Source: Lachnospiraceae bacterium (lineage in GTDB: Bacteria > Bacillota > Clostridia > Lachnospirales > Lachnospiraceae). Taken from it: a stretch of 16,677 nt of DNA. The position numbers were made by a program, and so were the translations under genes. The stretch is from the NCBI GenBank assembly GCA_021202715.1, contig JAJQCL010000111.1, positions 22,596-39,272 of the forward strand, written 5' to 3'. Below, one piece after another: positions 1 to 6,577 of the stretch (within the stretch, counting starts at the first letter, position 1; every line of letters starts with the position of its first letter). The notes below the pieces were generated by a model that saw only the letters and a list, made by a program, of their open reading frames with translations, had not been told where the DNA came from and did no database searches.

Positions 1-253
1 CTTCCAGGCGATCTGCCAGACAGAATCCCTTCAGCGCAACGCGGTTGGCCGAGAAGGTCGGCGCGTAGAGGATCTGCGTCCCTGCTTCGACATAGGCCTT
101 CTGCAGCGGGGCCATCGCTTCCGGATGCTCATAAATCCATTCTTCTGTGCAGACCCCCCGCGGCATCCCCTTCCGGTACAGGTTTGTGCCGACAGCTCCG
201 TCCAGAATAACCGGACCGTCGGCGGCCAGCGCCGCAAATTCTTCTCTCGTCAT
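1..253 (-). CDS. Homocysteine S-methyltransferase family protein, N-terminal part (cut by window edge)
   Basis: The minus strand reads without a stop from an ATG at 253 to the left edge (84 codons), so only the N-terminus is present. Residues 14-27 (PVILDGAVGTNLYR) match the start of the homocysteine-binding methyltransferase barrel, where an LDGAxGTxL segment is conserved. Residues 59-70 (TQILYAPTFSAN) match the next strand, where related enzymes have an 'I..TNTF.AN' segment. Family members transfer a methyl group to homocysteine to make methionine in the cytoplasm, either as stand-alone enzymes or as the first domain of cobalamin-dependent methionine synthase (MetH). The window cannot tell these apart. 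A strong site, AAGGAGG, sits about 10 nt before the ATG and fixes the start. The gene is divergent from the MATE transporter gene and has its own promoter at 346-374. Confidence 0.82.
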   Translation of the reverse strand, partial: MTREEFAALAADGPVILDGAVGTNLYRKGMPRGVCTEEWIYEHPEAMAPLQKAYVEAGTQILYAPTFSANRVALKGFCLADRLE

Positions 254-345
254 GCTGAAATTCCTCCTTCACAGCGGCCTGCGGCCGCCGCGCCCCGAAA
301 CGAGTCCTGTCTTCCTCATCTCTTTACGATTCTGCGTACAATGAT

Positions 346-374
346 AGTGTAACGGAGAACGGCGGGAAAATCAA
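346..374 (-). promoter_or_regulatory. Sigma-A-type promoter for the homocysteine methyltransferase-like gene
   Basis: On the minus strand TTGATT (374-369) and TACACT (351-346) are separated by exactly 17 bp. Transcription would start near 339, giving a leader of about 85 nt. I saw no S-box (SAM riboswitch) or T-box with a terminator in that leader, although such elements often precede methionine genes. Confidence 0.6.
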
Positions 375-440
375 CCGCTAATTCCCGCGGTTCCGGAAGA
401 AAGATCCCGTTTTACCGGAAAGAATCCCCGCTCTTTCCTA

Positions 441-469
441 TTTACAATTTTTGACTTCTCTTCTATACT
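441..469 (+). promoter_or_regulatory. Sigma-A-type promoter for the MATE transporter gene
   Basis: TTTACA (441-446) and TATACT (464-469) are separated by 17 bp. The predicted start near 476 leaves an unusually long leader of about 120 nt before the MATE ATG. The leader contains a short open frame (513-602) and a perfect hairpin (556-575). Together with the promoter at 346-374 this accounts for the visible signals in the 345-bp gap 254-598; I see no further gene in that gap apart from the short leader frame. Confidence 0.6.
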
Positions 470-512
470 TGGGACAACGAAAAAGCTGCAGGCCCGTCAT
501 ACGGATCGCACC

Positions 513-602
513 GTGAATGAAAGGCAGATGCACCGGCGGCAGGCGCAGGAACAAACTGACGTCCGTAAACGTCAGCCGGAGAAAGAAGGCAGTATTTCAT
601 GA
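513..602 (+). CDS. Possible 29-codon leader ORF translationally coupled to the MATE gene
   Basis: A GTG at 513 opens a 29-codon frame whose TGA (600-602) overlaps the MATE ATG (599-601) as ATGA. An in-frame ATG at 528 preceded by GAAAGG could start it instead. The product would be hydrophilic and rich in R, Q and E, with no recognised domain. The frame lies wholly inside the predicted mRNA leader and contains the hairpin at 556-575. The exact stop-start overlap suggests coupling, but a 29-codon open frame can occur by chance and the start sites are weak. Confidence 0.25.
   Translation: MNERQMHRRQAQEQTDVRKRQPEKEGSIS
556..575 (+). promoter_or_regulatory. Leader hairpin just upstream of the MATE ribosome binding site
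   Basis: CTGACGT and ACGTCAG form a perfect 7-bp stem around a 6-nt loop. The stem ends about 9 nt before the purine-rich AGAAAGAAGG that serves the MATE start. No U-tract follows, so it is not an intrinsic terminator. A role in setting access to the ribosome binding site is possible but inferred. Confidence 0.35.
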
Positions 603-1954
603 ATTTCGATAAAGAAGCACAGCACAAGCGCATGCTGGAGACCCCCATGCCCCGGCTCATCGTCTCTCTGGCGATCCCCACCACGGCAAGCCAGCTGGTC
701 ACCACGATCTACAACACGGCGGATACCTATTTCGTGGCGCAGATCGGCACCAGCGCCACAGCCGCCGTGGGAGTGGTGTTCTCCCTGATGTCCATCATCC
801 AGGCCGTGGGCTTCGGCATCGGCATGGGCGCCGGCAGCCTTGTCAGCCGACGGCTGGGCGCGGAACAGGAAGAAGAAGCACATAAATACGCCAGCTCCGC
901 CTTCGCGGCAGCCATCGTCTTCGGACTCTGCCTGATGATTCTCGGCGAGTTTGGTCTGAACAGCCTCATGCGTCTCCTCGGCTCCACGGACACGATTCTG
1001 CCCTACGCCCGCAGCTATGCGCATTACATCCTGGCCGGAGCGCCCATCATGTGCGCTGCCTTTGTCCTCAACAACGTGCTCCGCTATGAGGGGGAAGCCT
1101 CCATGGCCATGATCGGTCTGTGTACCGGCGGCATCCTGAATATGTTCCTTGACCCCCTGTTCATCTTTGTCTTCGACATGGGCATCGCCGGAGCCGCTCT
1201 GGCTACGGTGCTGAGTCAATGCGTCAGCTTCCTGCTGCTTCTCTCCGTCTTCCTGCGGGGCCGGAGCATCGTAAAGCTGCATCCCCGGTATGTCAGCCTC
1301 CATCCGCAGGACTATCTGCTCATTGTCCGGACCGGCTTCCCGACGATCTGCCGCCAGGGGCTGGCCAGTCTGGCCTCCGCCCTGCTGAACCGGCAGGCCT
1401 CCCTGTACGGCGACGCAGCCGTCGCGGCCGTCACGATTTCCAATAAGATCTACCTGCTGGTGCGCAACATCGTCCTGGGAATCGGTCAGGGCTTCCAGCC
1501 CGTAGCCGGATACAATTACGGAGCCAAAAACCATGCGCGCGTCCGGGAAGCCTTTGTCTTCTCAACCAAACTGGGCACGGTCATCGCGACCGCGGCCGCT
1601 GTGATCCTGGCGCTCCACGCCGGAACCGTCATTTCCTGGTTTCGCGCGGACGACCCGGAGGTCATCCGCATCGGCACGACCGCTCTGTACTACGCCTGCG
1701 CTGTCATGCCCTTCATGGCCTACTCCACGTATGTCAATCAGATTCATCAGAGTCTGGGATTCAGCACTCGGGCTACCTTTCTGGCCTGCTGCCGTCAGGG
1801 CCTCTGCTTCATCCCGCTGATCTATCTGCTCCCGGCTGTTCTGGGCCTGACCGGCGTCCAGATGGCACAGCCCGCAGCCGATTTCTTTTCTTTCATTATT
1901 GCCGTGCCATTCCAGGTTGTATTCTTCCGGAAGGAGCTCTCCGGAAACGCGTAA
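599..1954 (+). CDS. MATE family multidrug/cation efflux transporter
   Basis: This 451-aa protein has the length and layout of the MATE family: twelve hydrophobic segments in two similar halves. Each half opens with a typical first-helix motif, 'PMPRLIVSLAIPTTASQLV' with 'YNTADTYFVAQ' near residues 16-48 in the first half and 'GFPTICRQGLAS' near 247-258 in the second. 'GIGQGFQPVAGYNYGA' (about 293-308) is a strongly conserved MATE segment, close to 'G..qg.qPi.gynyGa'. The family exports drugs and other organic cations across the cytoplasmic membrane in exchange for Na+ or H+. The substrate cannot be told from sequence. The start follows AGAAAGAAGG and is the first Met before the conserved N-terminus. 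A promoter (441-469) lies upstream and a terminator (1972-2004) follows, so the gene is probably monocistronic. Confidence 0.93.
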   Translation: MNFDKEAQHKRMLETPMPRLIVSLAIPTTASQLVTTIYNTADTYFVAQIGTSATAAVGVVFSLMSIIQAVGFGIGMGAGSLVSRRLGAEQEEEAHKYASSAFAAAIVFGLCLMILGEFGLNSLMRLLGSTDTILPYARSYAHYILAGAPIMCAAFVLNNVLRYEGEASMAMIGLCTGGILNMFLDPLFIFVFDMGIAGAALATVLSQCVSFLLLLSVFLRGRSIVKLHPRYVSLHPQDYLLIVRTGFPTICRQGLASLASALLNRQASLYGDAAVAAVTISNKIYLLVRNIVLGIGQGFQPVAGYNYGAKNHARVREAFVFSTKLGTVIATAAAVILALHAGTVISWFRADDPEVIRIGTTALYYACAVMPFMAYSTYVNQIHQSLGFSTRATFLACCRQGLCFIPLIYLLPAVLGLTGVQMAQPAADFFSFIIAVPFQVVFFRKELSGNA

Positions 1955-1971
1955 TTTCAAATTTTACCCTG

Positions 1972-2004
1972 ACAAAAAGTGATGGAAAAACCATCACTTT
2001 TTGT
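1972..2004. terminator. Rho-independent terminator after the MATE gene (symmetrical)
   Basis: ACAAAAAGTGATGG and CCATCACTTTTTGT form a perfect 14-bp stem around AAAAA. The A-tract and T-tract lie inside the stem base, so it can act in both directions. It begins 18 bp after the MATE stop codon. Confidence 0.88.
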
Positions 2005-2039
2005 TTGTGGACTTTCTGAGAATCCCCTGTAAAATAGTA

Positions 2040-2068
2040 TTGCAGAAAAAACTGTAAGCCTTTATAAT
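2040..2068 (+). promoter_or_regulatory. Promoter of the Rpn-like nuclease gene
   Basis: TTGCAG (2040-2045) and a consensus TATAAT (2063-2068) are separated by 17 bp. Transcription would start near 2075, only about 12 nt before the ATG at 2087. The leader would then be very short and would include only part of the purine-rich AAAGGAAAGAAG. A weaker alternative -10 (TAAAAT, 2030-2035) would give a longer leader. Confidence 0.6.
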
Positions 2069-2086
2069 CAAAGGAAAGAAGCGCCT

Positions 2087-3070
2087 ATGAATGAAGAACT
2101 TCGAAGCGACATCCTGCAGGCTGATCTGGAATCGCAGTATGATTCTCACTGTAAGACCGTTTTAGCGAGTAAAACGATTCTGGCCTGGATTCTCCGCCAC
2201 ACGATGTTAGAATTTTCTGATTTTACTCTGGAGGAAATACAAAACTGCATTGAAGAGACGGAAATATCCCCGGATTATGTTCCTGCCCGCAGAAGGGCGG
2301 AAAAAATCATGGGGCTCGCCAACGAGAGCAACATTCCCGGAGAGGGAGCCATTTCCTATGACATCCGCTTGGCCGTATATCTTCCTCAGGGCGCTGAACG
2401 ACGCAAAATCTACGTGAATATAGAAGGTCAGAAGGATTTTCATCCTGGTTATCATATCTGGAGCCGGGGCATATACTACGTCAGCCGCATGGTTTCATCA
2501 CAGAAGGGCGTGGACTTTTCAGGAGAGGACTACGACAGCATCCGCAAGGTTTATTCGATCTGGATCTGCATGAATGCCCCCGCGTACATCGGCAATGCCA
2601 TCTCAGAAGTATCCATGGCCAAGCGGGACATTGCGCCGGGTATTCCGAATCAGGAAGAATTCTATGACAAGATGTCAATCGTGCAGATCACCCTGAATGA
2701 GGAGAAGGAGAATCCCTGCAGTCTGACCGGTATGCTCAATGTGCTGTTCTCCATGAATCTGAGAGGCAAACAGAAAATACAGGTATTGCAGGAGGATTAT
2801 CATATTGATCTGGATACGGATCTTGAAAGGAAGGTGAATACAATGAGTAATCTGGGCGAATACGCTGTGGAATACGGGTACAGAAAGGGAATGCAACAGG
2901 GGATGCAACAGGGGATCCTGCAAGGAAAGGAGCAGGGTGTCCAGACCGGACAGGATCAGCTCATACTCTCCATGCTCCGGAATCATGTTTCCCCGGAGGA
3001 GATCTCACATATAACAAGCCTTCCGCTGGAACGGATTCATCGGGCAGCCACAGCAGCGAACAGGGGGTAA
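2087..3070 (+). CDS. Rpn-like PD-(D/E)XK nuclease family (transposase-type) protein
   Basis: A 327-aa protein of the Rpn/PD-(D/E)XK 'transposase' family that is common in Clostridia. The nuclease core is visible: SYDIRLAVY (90-98, likely catalytic D92) followed by YVNIEGQKDF (109-118), which gives the E-x-Q/K pair E113 and Q115. 'YHIWSRGIYYVSRMV' (122-136) is typical of the family. The C-terminus (about 267-290) is the Q/G/K-rich stretch GMQQGMQQG typical of these proteins, encoded by a 12-nt tandem repeat, then a short helical tail. Characterised Rpn proteins are DNA endonucleases that promote RecA-independent recombination; no transposition by this gene can be inferred. It has its own promoter and terminator and is flanked by unrelated genes, so it looks like an independent mobile or selfish unit. 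The DNA looks more AT-rich than the left flank. Confidence 0.85.
   Translation: MNEELRSDILQADLESQYDSHCKTVLASKTILAWILRHTMLEFSDFTLEEIQNCIEETEISPDYVPARRRAEKIMGLANESNIPGEGAISYDIRLAVYLPQGAERRKIYVNIEGQKDFHPGYHIWSRGIYYVSRMVSSQKGVDFSGEDYDSIRKVYSIWICMNAPAYIGNAISEVSMAKRDIAPGIPNQEEFYDKMSIVQITLNEEKENPCSLTGMLNVLFSMNLRGKQKIQVLQEDYHIDLDTDLERKVNTMSNLGEYAVEYGYRKGMQQGMQQGILQGKEQGVQTGQDQLILSMLRNHVSPEEISHITSLPLERIHRAATAANRG
2891..2914 (+). repeat. 12-nt tandem repeat encoding the GMQQ tail
   Basis: ATGCAACAGGGG occurs twice in perfect tandem (2891-2902 and 2903-2914), followed by a decayed third copy. It encodes repeated MQQG units in the Rpn-like protein. Such repeats are prone to slippage in steps of four residues, so tail length may vary between strains. 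Confidence 0.85.
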
Positions 3071-3099
3071 CTCATTCCCTGCCGTTAAGATTTTACTCG

Positions 3100-3136
3100 G
3101 TAAAAGACCGGACAGCGATTCTGTCCGGTCTTTTAC
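3100..3136. terminator. Strong terminator after the Rpn-like gene
   Basis: GTAAAAGACCGGACAG and CTGTCCGGTCTTTTAC form a perfect 16-bp stem around a 5-nt loop, followed on the plus strand by CTTTTTG. It lies 29 bp after the Rpn stop and between two convergent genes, so it may also end the minus-strand ATPase operon. Confidence 0.88.
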
Positions 3137-3147
3137 CTTTTTGTGCG

Positions 3148-3169
3148 GGAGACGAAAGAGCTCGTCTCC
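3148..3169. terminator. Second hairpin between convergent genes
   Basis: GGAGACGA and TCGTCTCC pair perfectly (8 bp) around a 6-nt loop. On the plus strand a T-rich run follows some way downstream (TTCTCACTTCTTTTT). It may be a back-up terminator; the T-tract is not immediately adjacent. Confidence 0.4.
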
Positions 3170-3219
3170 TTCTCACTTCTTTTTCAGTAAACGTGTCTCG
3201 TCCTGTTAACGAAAGCAGT

Positions 3220-4437
3220 TTAAAAATCATCAAGAGAAGGAACCTCCTCTTCGAACGTCTCCCTTCCCAGCTCATCGATCACTGTCTTTCCTGCCTTTCC
3301 GTACTGGTAGAGCTGATCCAGAAATTCAATCGCCGCGCGGATCTTGGTCCTCAACAGGTATCCGCCAGATTGCGTAGAGCGCGTCAGGGCCGCCGCCGAG
3401 AGATTCGGCGTCCAGCCATAAGCCCGCCCATGAAAATCCTGAATTTTCATCAGAATTTCTTCAATTTCCCGGCTCGTCAGGGGCTGAAGCTGCTCCGCCG
3501 CGTTGATTCGATTTAAAACCGTGCGGATCGGCTCCGGTTCATCGGGAAAGACAGCTTCGAGATTCTCATATTCATGTTTTCCCTCAACGACATCCTCTGA
3601 ATAGGAAGCACTCAGTGCGAAGAAAGTACAGGTTGCCTCCGGGCAACGCTCCGGGAGAAGGAAATCCGCCATATTCCGGTATGCTTTCAAACGAGCCTTC
3701 TTCCCGAGGCGTCCGATCAGTTCTGTCTCATCCACCAGAATAACCCAGCCATGGTAGCCCATCGGCAAAAATAAATGGCTCATAAATTTAAAATAATCCG
3801 CGCAATGCTTCGTCTTGGAAAAAGGCAGATTATATTTCGCCGGTTGACTGAAAATCCTCCGATAGATTTTCTTCAACGGTGCGTTAGCAATGAAATCGCC
3901 CTCCAGATCCGCCTGCAGGATAAATTTTTCATCTGCGTCTTCCGTATTCAGATAAGAACGCAACAGAAAATAAAGCTTATCTGTCTCCAGCTGTTTCGCC
4001 GCATAGAGCAGCATCTCATTGGCAACCGGACTATTGGCGGATATATTCTCCACTTCATGCATGAATCCCGGCTGCTGGCGACGGGGCAGATACGTGTTCT
4101 GAATCACCTTCGGATAAAACTGATGAAGTTTATCCATCGGAGTCTCCTTACTGAGAGAAACGTAGGAAACCACCATGTTGTTGGCTCCGGCCAAATTAAA
4201 AATTGTATTCAGGAGATGCGTCTTGCCTTCACCATATTTTCCGCTGATGATTCGTCCGCCGGATTTTTGATCCTCGCACACCTGATTCAGCTGTTCACTG
4301 ATTTCCCTCATGATTCTGGGACGCGCTTCGGAGAAACAGGCGCCCACAGCCCGGGAAGGGATTCCAGACCGCAAAGCTTCGATCATATGCCGTGCTTCAA
4401 AATCATATCCCTCACGGCGCTTCGTTTCGCACATCAT
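3220..4437 (-). CDS. BrxD-like P-loop ATPase (BrxC/BrxD family)
   Basis: A 405-aa ATPase resembling the BREX ATP-binding protein BrxD. Walker A is GKYGEGKT (66-73) and Walker B is WVILVDETE (231-239, D236-E237). A sensor-1-like strand, TFFALSAS, lies at 271-278, and the arginine-rich LLRTKIRAAIEFLD (361-374) resembles the C-terminal 'R..R..i..lD' segment of this family. 'SGIPSRAVGACFSEARP' (24-40), a likely protein- or DNA-contact region, precedes the P-loop. In BREX type 2 loci BrxD is encoded with the helicase BrxHI; its biochemical role is poorly known. The ATG at 4437 overlaps the preceding stop by 4 nt (ATGA), with GGAGGTGG just upstream. This is the last gene of a three-gene minus-strand operon divergent from a helicase gene. 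The BrxC/BrxD family call is firm; orthology to BrxD is less so. Confidence 0.85.
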   Translation of the reverse strand: MMCETKRREGYDFEARHMIEALRSGIPSRAVGACFSEARPRIMREISEQLNQVCEDQKSGGRIISGKYGEGKTHLLNTIFNLAGANNMVVSYVSLSKETPMDKLHQFYPKVIQNTYLPRRQQPGFMHEVENISANSPVANEMLLYAAKQLETDKLYFLLRSYLNTEDADEKFILQADLEGDFIANAPLKKIYRRIFSQPAKYNLPFSKTKHCADYFKFMSHLFLPMGYHGWVILVDETELIGRLGKKARLKAYRNMADFLLPERCPEATCTFFALSASYSEDVVEGKHEYENLEAVFPDEPEPIRTVLNRINAAEQLQPLTSREIEEILMKIQDFHGRAYGWTPNLSAAALTRSTQSGGYLLRTKIRAAIEFLDQLYQYGKAGKTVIDELGRETFEEEVPSLDDF

Positions 4438-5597
4438 TCGCCACCTCCCATCGCCTGTAAGATCAATCCGGGCACGCCGACACTGCCGGTCCGGGCCTGT
4501 GCCGCCAGCTCCGCCGCGGCTTCCAGACTAAGAGACGCGGTATTCTGCCTGCGCCGGGCCAGACTCCGTGAGATGGCTGCCAGAATTTCCGGCGTATACT
4601 CCTGCGCTGCCAGACGGTCCAGATCCACCATATCAGAGAAGCGGTTGAAGCGTTCCCCAACGACTTCATTCTGTATGCGCATCCAGAGCGCCTGATAAGA
4701 TTTCAGGCCGGCATTTTCGTTATCAATGAGCTCCCGGTCGAAGGCGTACGTAAAGAAGACATAATGCATACTGTCTATGTCATCAATAAGTTGGCGAATA
4801 CTCTCATAGGTATCCTCTCGCTTCATCTTGGTATAGTGCACGGCCTCCAGGCTGGAGCGACTGACAAGAATCTCCAGATCATCAATGGCAATAAAGATAC
4901 CGGAATAACCACCCATATGAACAATCTCCGCCAGAGACCGAAGCATGTTCCGGGCATTGAAACGATTAATCCGCGCCGGATAGAAGCCCAACGCCCGCAG
5001 CTGAGAGAGTTTTACCGTACGGTCGCTCTGAAGCCAGGCAAGAAGCAGCTCGCGGCTCTGTTCCTCGAGAACAGGGTATCCGAGGATACTGCCTGTGAGC
5101 ATACTGCAAGCCAGCGCGAAATTGTTGTCGAGAAGCGGATTCCCCAGAAACAGGCGGCGCAGCTGGGTGCGAATCTCACGACGTGTCACCGGATCTCCGG
5201 CGCCGTTCTGAGAGAGATAATCGATAAACCGCAATCCCTCGGGGATCTCCGCAGGGTCATACCCCATCTCCCGGATCACGTTCAGACTGACTGCCTGCAG
5301 GCAATCCATCAAATCGCACTGATTCAGGATTTCCACATAGATATCCCGGAAATCATGCATCCATATCTCCTTTGCGGAGAATTGTACGGTCTTATAGTTT
5401 TCCTCCTGCGCCAGGCCGGTCATCCGCCGCAGGAAATGTGTCTTGCCGCTCCCGGGGCGTCCGGTCACAAATTTTATCTTGCTCCCGCCATCGCGGATAT
5501 ATTCCTCCAGGTATTTTCCCCGCCAGAAATCTGCCAGAAAATCGAGTCCGCAGAAATCTCCCTCCCGGACAGCGTTTTCATCAAAGTCAGGCATCAT
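4434..5597 (-). CDS. Second P-loop ATPase, distantly BrxC/BrxD-like
   Basis: A 387-aa ATPase with Walker A GRPGSGKT (46-53) and a Walker-B-like strand IFIAIDDLE (234-242), which carries Asp-Asp where its neighbour carries Asp-Glu. YVFFTYAFDREL (279-290) looks like the sensor strand, and GERFNRFSDMVDLD (314-327) could supply an arginine finger. The short N-terminus (1-45) and long helical insert (about 85-225) between Walker A and B match the BrxC/BrxD layout better than replication AAA+ proteins. It is clearly not a duplicate of the next gene: the two share the fold but little sequence. The start ATG (5597) overlaps the upstream stop as ATGA and follows AGGAGGAG; a second in-frame ATG is the next codon. 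Tight coupling to both neighbours suggests a stoichiometric complex, which is inference. Confidence 0.72.
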   Translation of the reverse strand: MMPDFDENAVREGDFCGLDFLADFWRGKYLEEYIRDGGSKIKFVTGRPGSGKTHFLRRMTGLAQEENYKTVQFSAKEIWMHDFRDIYVEILNQCDLMDCLQAVSLNVIREMGYDPAEIPEGLRFIDYLSQNGAGDPVTRREIRTQLRRLFLGNPLLDNNFALACSMLTGSILGYPVLEEQSRELLLAWLQSDRTVKLSQLRALGFYPARINRFNARNMLRSLAEIVHMGGYSGIFIAIDDLEILVSRSSLEAVHYTKMKREDTYESIRQLIDDIDSMHYVFFTYAFDRELIDNENAGLKSYQALWMRIQNEVVGERFNRFSDMVDLDRLAAQEYTPEILAAISRSLARRRQNTASLSLEAAAELAAQARTGSVGVPGLILQAMGGGE

Positions 5598-6388
5598 TTT
5601 GTCTCCTCCTGCTTGTCAAAAAACCGAATCGTTGCCAGGAACTGCTCCTTCCCATTGGCGTCAAGAATGCGGATGGCCCGCCGGTTAAAACGGGTCGGTC
5701 CAAAGTCAAAAGAACGCCCGTTCCTTGTCTCCGTCATGCCATTCATGAACTCTGCATAAAGACGAGCGATGTCATATGAGAAGCTCTGCATATCATAATC
5801 CCTGCGAAAGCGGCTCATCGGAGCCAGGATCTTGTACAGATTCGTCAGATAAATATCGGATTCCGGCTTCCGACGCAGCTTCAGGACTGCCAGATCATAG
5901 GCATCCGCCAGTTCAGCAGCAAAGCCCTGTGCATTAAAGGAAGCTTTTTTCAGCTTATCCTGTCCGGCCTTCACTGTTTTTACGAAGCTCGAAGGGCGCA
6001 TGCAGGGGATACGCTTCCGATCCAGATAAACATCCTGGTTCTCCACATCGATCCGTACCCGATAGGGAAACATCTCATAGACAGGAAATTCTCCCTGGAC
6101 ATCCAGTTCCATTTCCTGGCAGAGATCCAGCACCTGACTCGCGAAATCACCGCTTTCAAAATAGGCTTTCGCGTCAAAGGCTTCCACCGAATCCTCCAGA
6201 TTCTGAATCACAGCCAACAATGCTTCCGCCGTCTGCTTCAAAGTATTCAGGTCTCTGGAAAGTCCCTTGATATCTCCATTCTCGGTCTCTCTGGAAACAG
6301 TTTTGTAAAGCTTCTGCAGCGAAGACACCGTATCCTTCAGTGATTTCTCATCAGGCAGTAACGACTGGTATAAATCTTCATAATTCAT
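5594..6388 (-). CDS. Conserved-looking protein of unknown family, first gene of the ATPase operon
   Basis: I do not recognise the family of this 264-aa protein. Residues 1-70 are almost entirely helical and rich in L, K, E and D with heptad-like spacing, probably a coiled coil. Residues about 97-130 (GEFPVYEMFPYRVRIDVENQ onwards) alternate like a small beta sheet. Residues 135-220 are helical with basic patches (KLKK 145-148, KLRRK 170-174). The C-terminus returns to beta-like strands (RFNRRAIRIL 233-242, FLATIRFF 250-257). There is no signal peptide, membrane segment or obvious catalytic motif. It starts at 6388 with AAAGGA about 11 nt upstream, directly behind promoter 6422-6450. As the first gene, overlapping the ATPase gene by 4 nt, it may be an adaptor, DNA-binding or target-recognition subunit; that is inference from position only. 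Confidence 0.7.
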   Translation of the reverse strand: MNYEDLYQSLLPDEKSLKDTVSSLQKLYKTVSRETENGDIKGLSRDLNTLKQTAEALLAVIQNLEDSVEAFDAKAYFESGDFASQVLDLCQEMELDVQGEFPVYEMFPYRVRIDVENQDVYLDRKRIPCMRPSSFVKTVKAGQDKLKKASFNAQGFAAELADAYDLAVLKLRRKPESDIYLTNLYKILAPMSRFRRDYDMQSFSYDIARLYAEFMNGMTETRNGRSFDFGPTRFNRRAIRILDANGKEQFLATIRFFDKQEETK

Positions 6389-6421
6389 ATCGACATATCC
6401 TTTGTAAAGTATTCTGCAAAA

Positions 6422-6450
6422 AGTATATACGATCTCCTGTGTTTTTTCAA
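6422..6450 (-). promoter_or_regulatory. Promoter of the three-gene ATPase operon
   Basis: On the minus strand TTGAAA (6450-6445) and TATACT (6427-6422) are separated by exactly 17 bp. Transcription would start near 6415, about 27 nt before the ATG at 6388. Both hexamers are close to the sigma-A consensus, so the operon should be well expressed unless repressed. Confidence 0.72.
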
Positions 6451-6457
6451 CTGAATG

Positions 6458-6486
6458 TTTCGTACGATCAGGAATTGTGCTATGAT
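6458..6486 (+). promoter_or_regulatory. Promoter of the helicase gene (extended -10)
   Basis: TGCTATGAT (6478-6486) is an extended -10 element. The hexamer 17 bp upstream, TTTCGT (6458-6463), is a poor -35, as is common for extended -10 promoters. The start of transcription near 6493 lies downstream of the upstream ATGs at 6455 and 6482, which supports translation from 6578. Confidence 0.55.
6460..6467. promoter_or_regulatory. Palindrome TCGTACGA between the divergent promoters
   Basis: A perfect 8-bp palindrome overlaps the helicase -35 and sits 9 bp from the -35 of the ATPase operon. It could be a shared operator half-core. No regulator gene is encoded in the cassette and the flanks of the palindrome do not extend the symmetry, so support is weak. 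Confidence 0.25.
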
Positions 6487-6577
6487 AACGTTAAAATCTC
6501 CCATGCTTTCTGCAATATCATCGGAAAATACAGCTGCCTGCAGTACCGGGACGACGCAGGTGGGAAAGGAACCACAA

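Noticed and set aside
451..469. TTGACT at 451-456 as the MATE -35
   Set aside because: Only 7 bp separate it from TATACT; TTTACA at 441-446 gives the proper 17-bp spacing.
572..1534. 320-codon open frame antisense to the MATE gene
   Set aside because: Fully overlaps a strongly recognised transporter gene, is extremely Q/G/H/D-rich and has no family similarity.
3775..5759. Long plus-strand open frames across the two ATPase genes
   Set aside because: Antisense shadows of the Walker-motif ATPase genes; no start sites or domains of their own.
6455..6577. Upstream extension of the helicase from the ATG at 6455
   Set aside because: It would begin upstream of the predicted transcript start, lacks a ribosome binding site and adds no conserved sequence; AAAGGA before 6578 is better.
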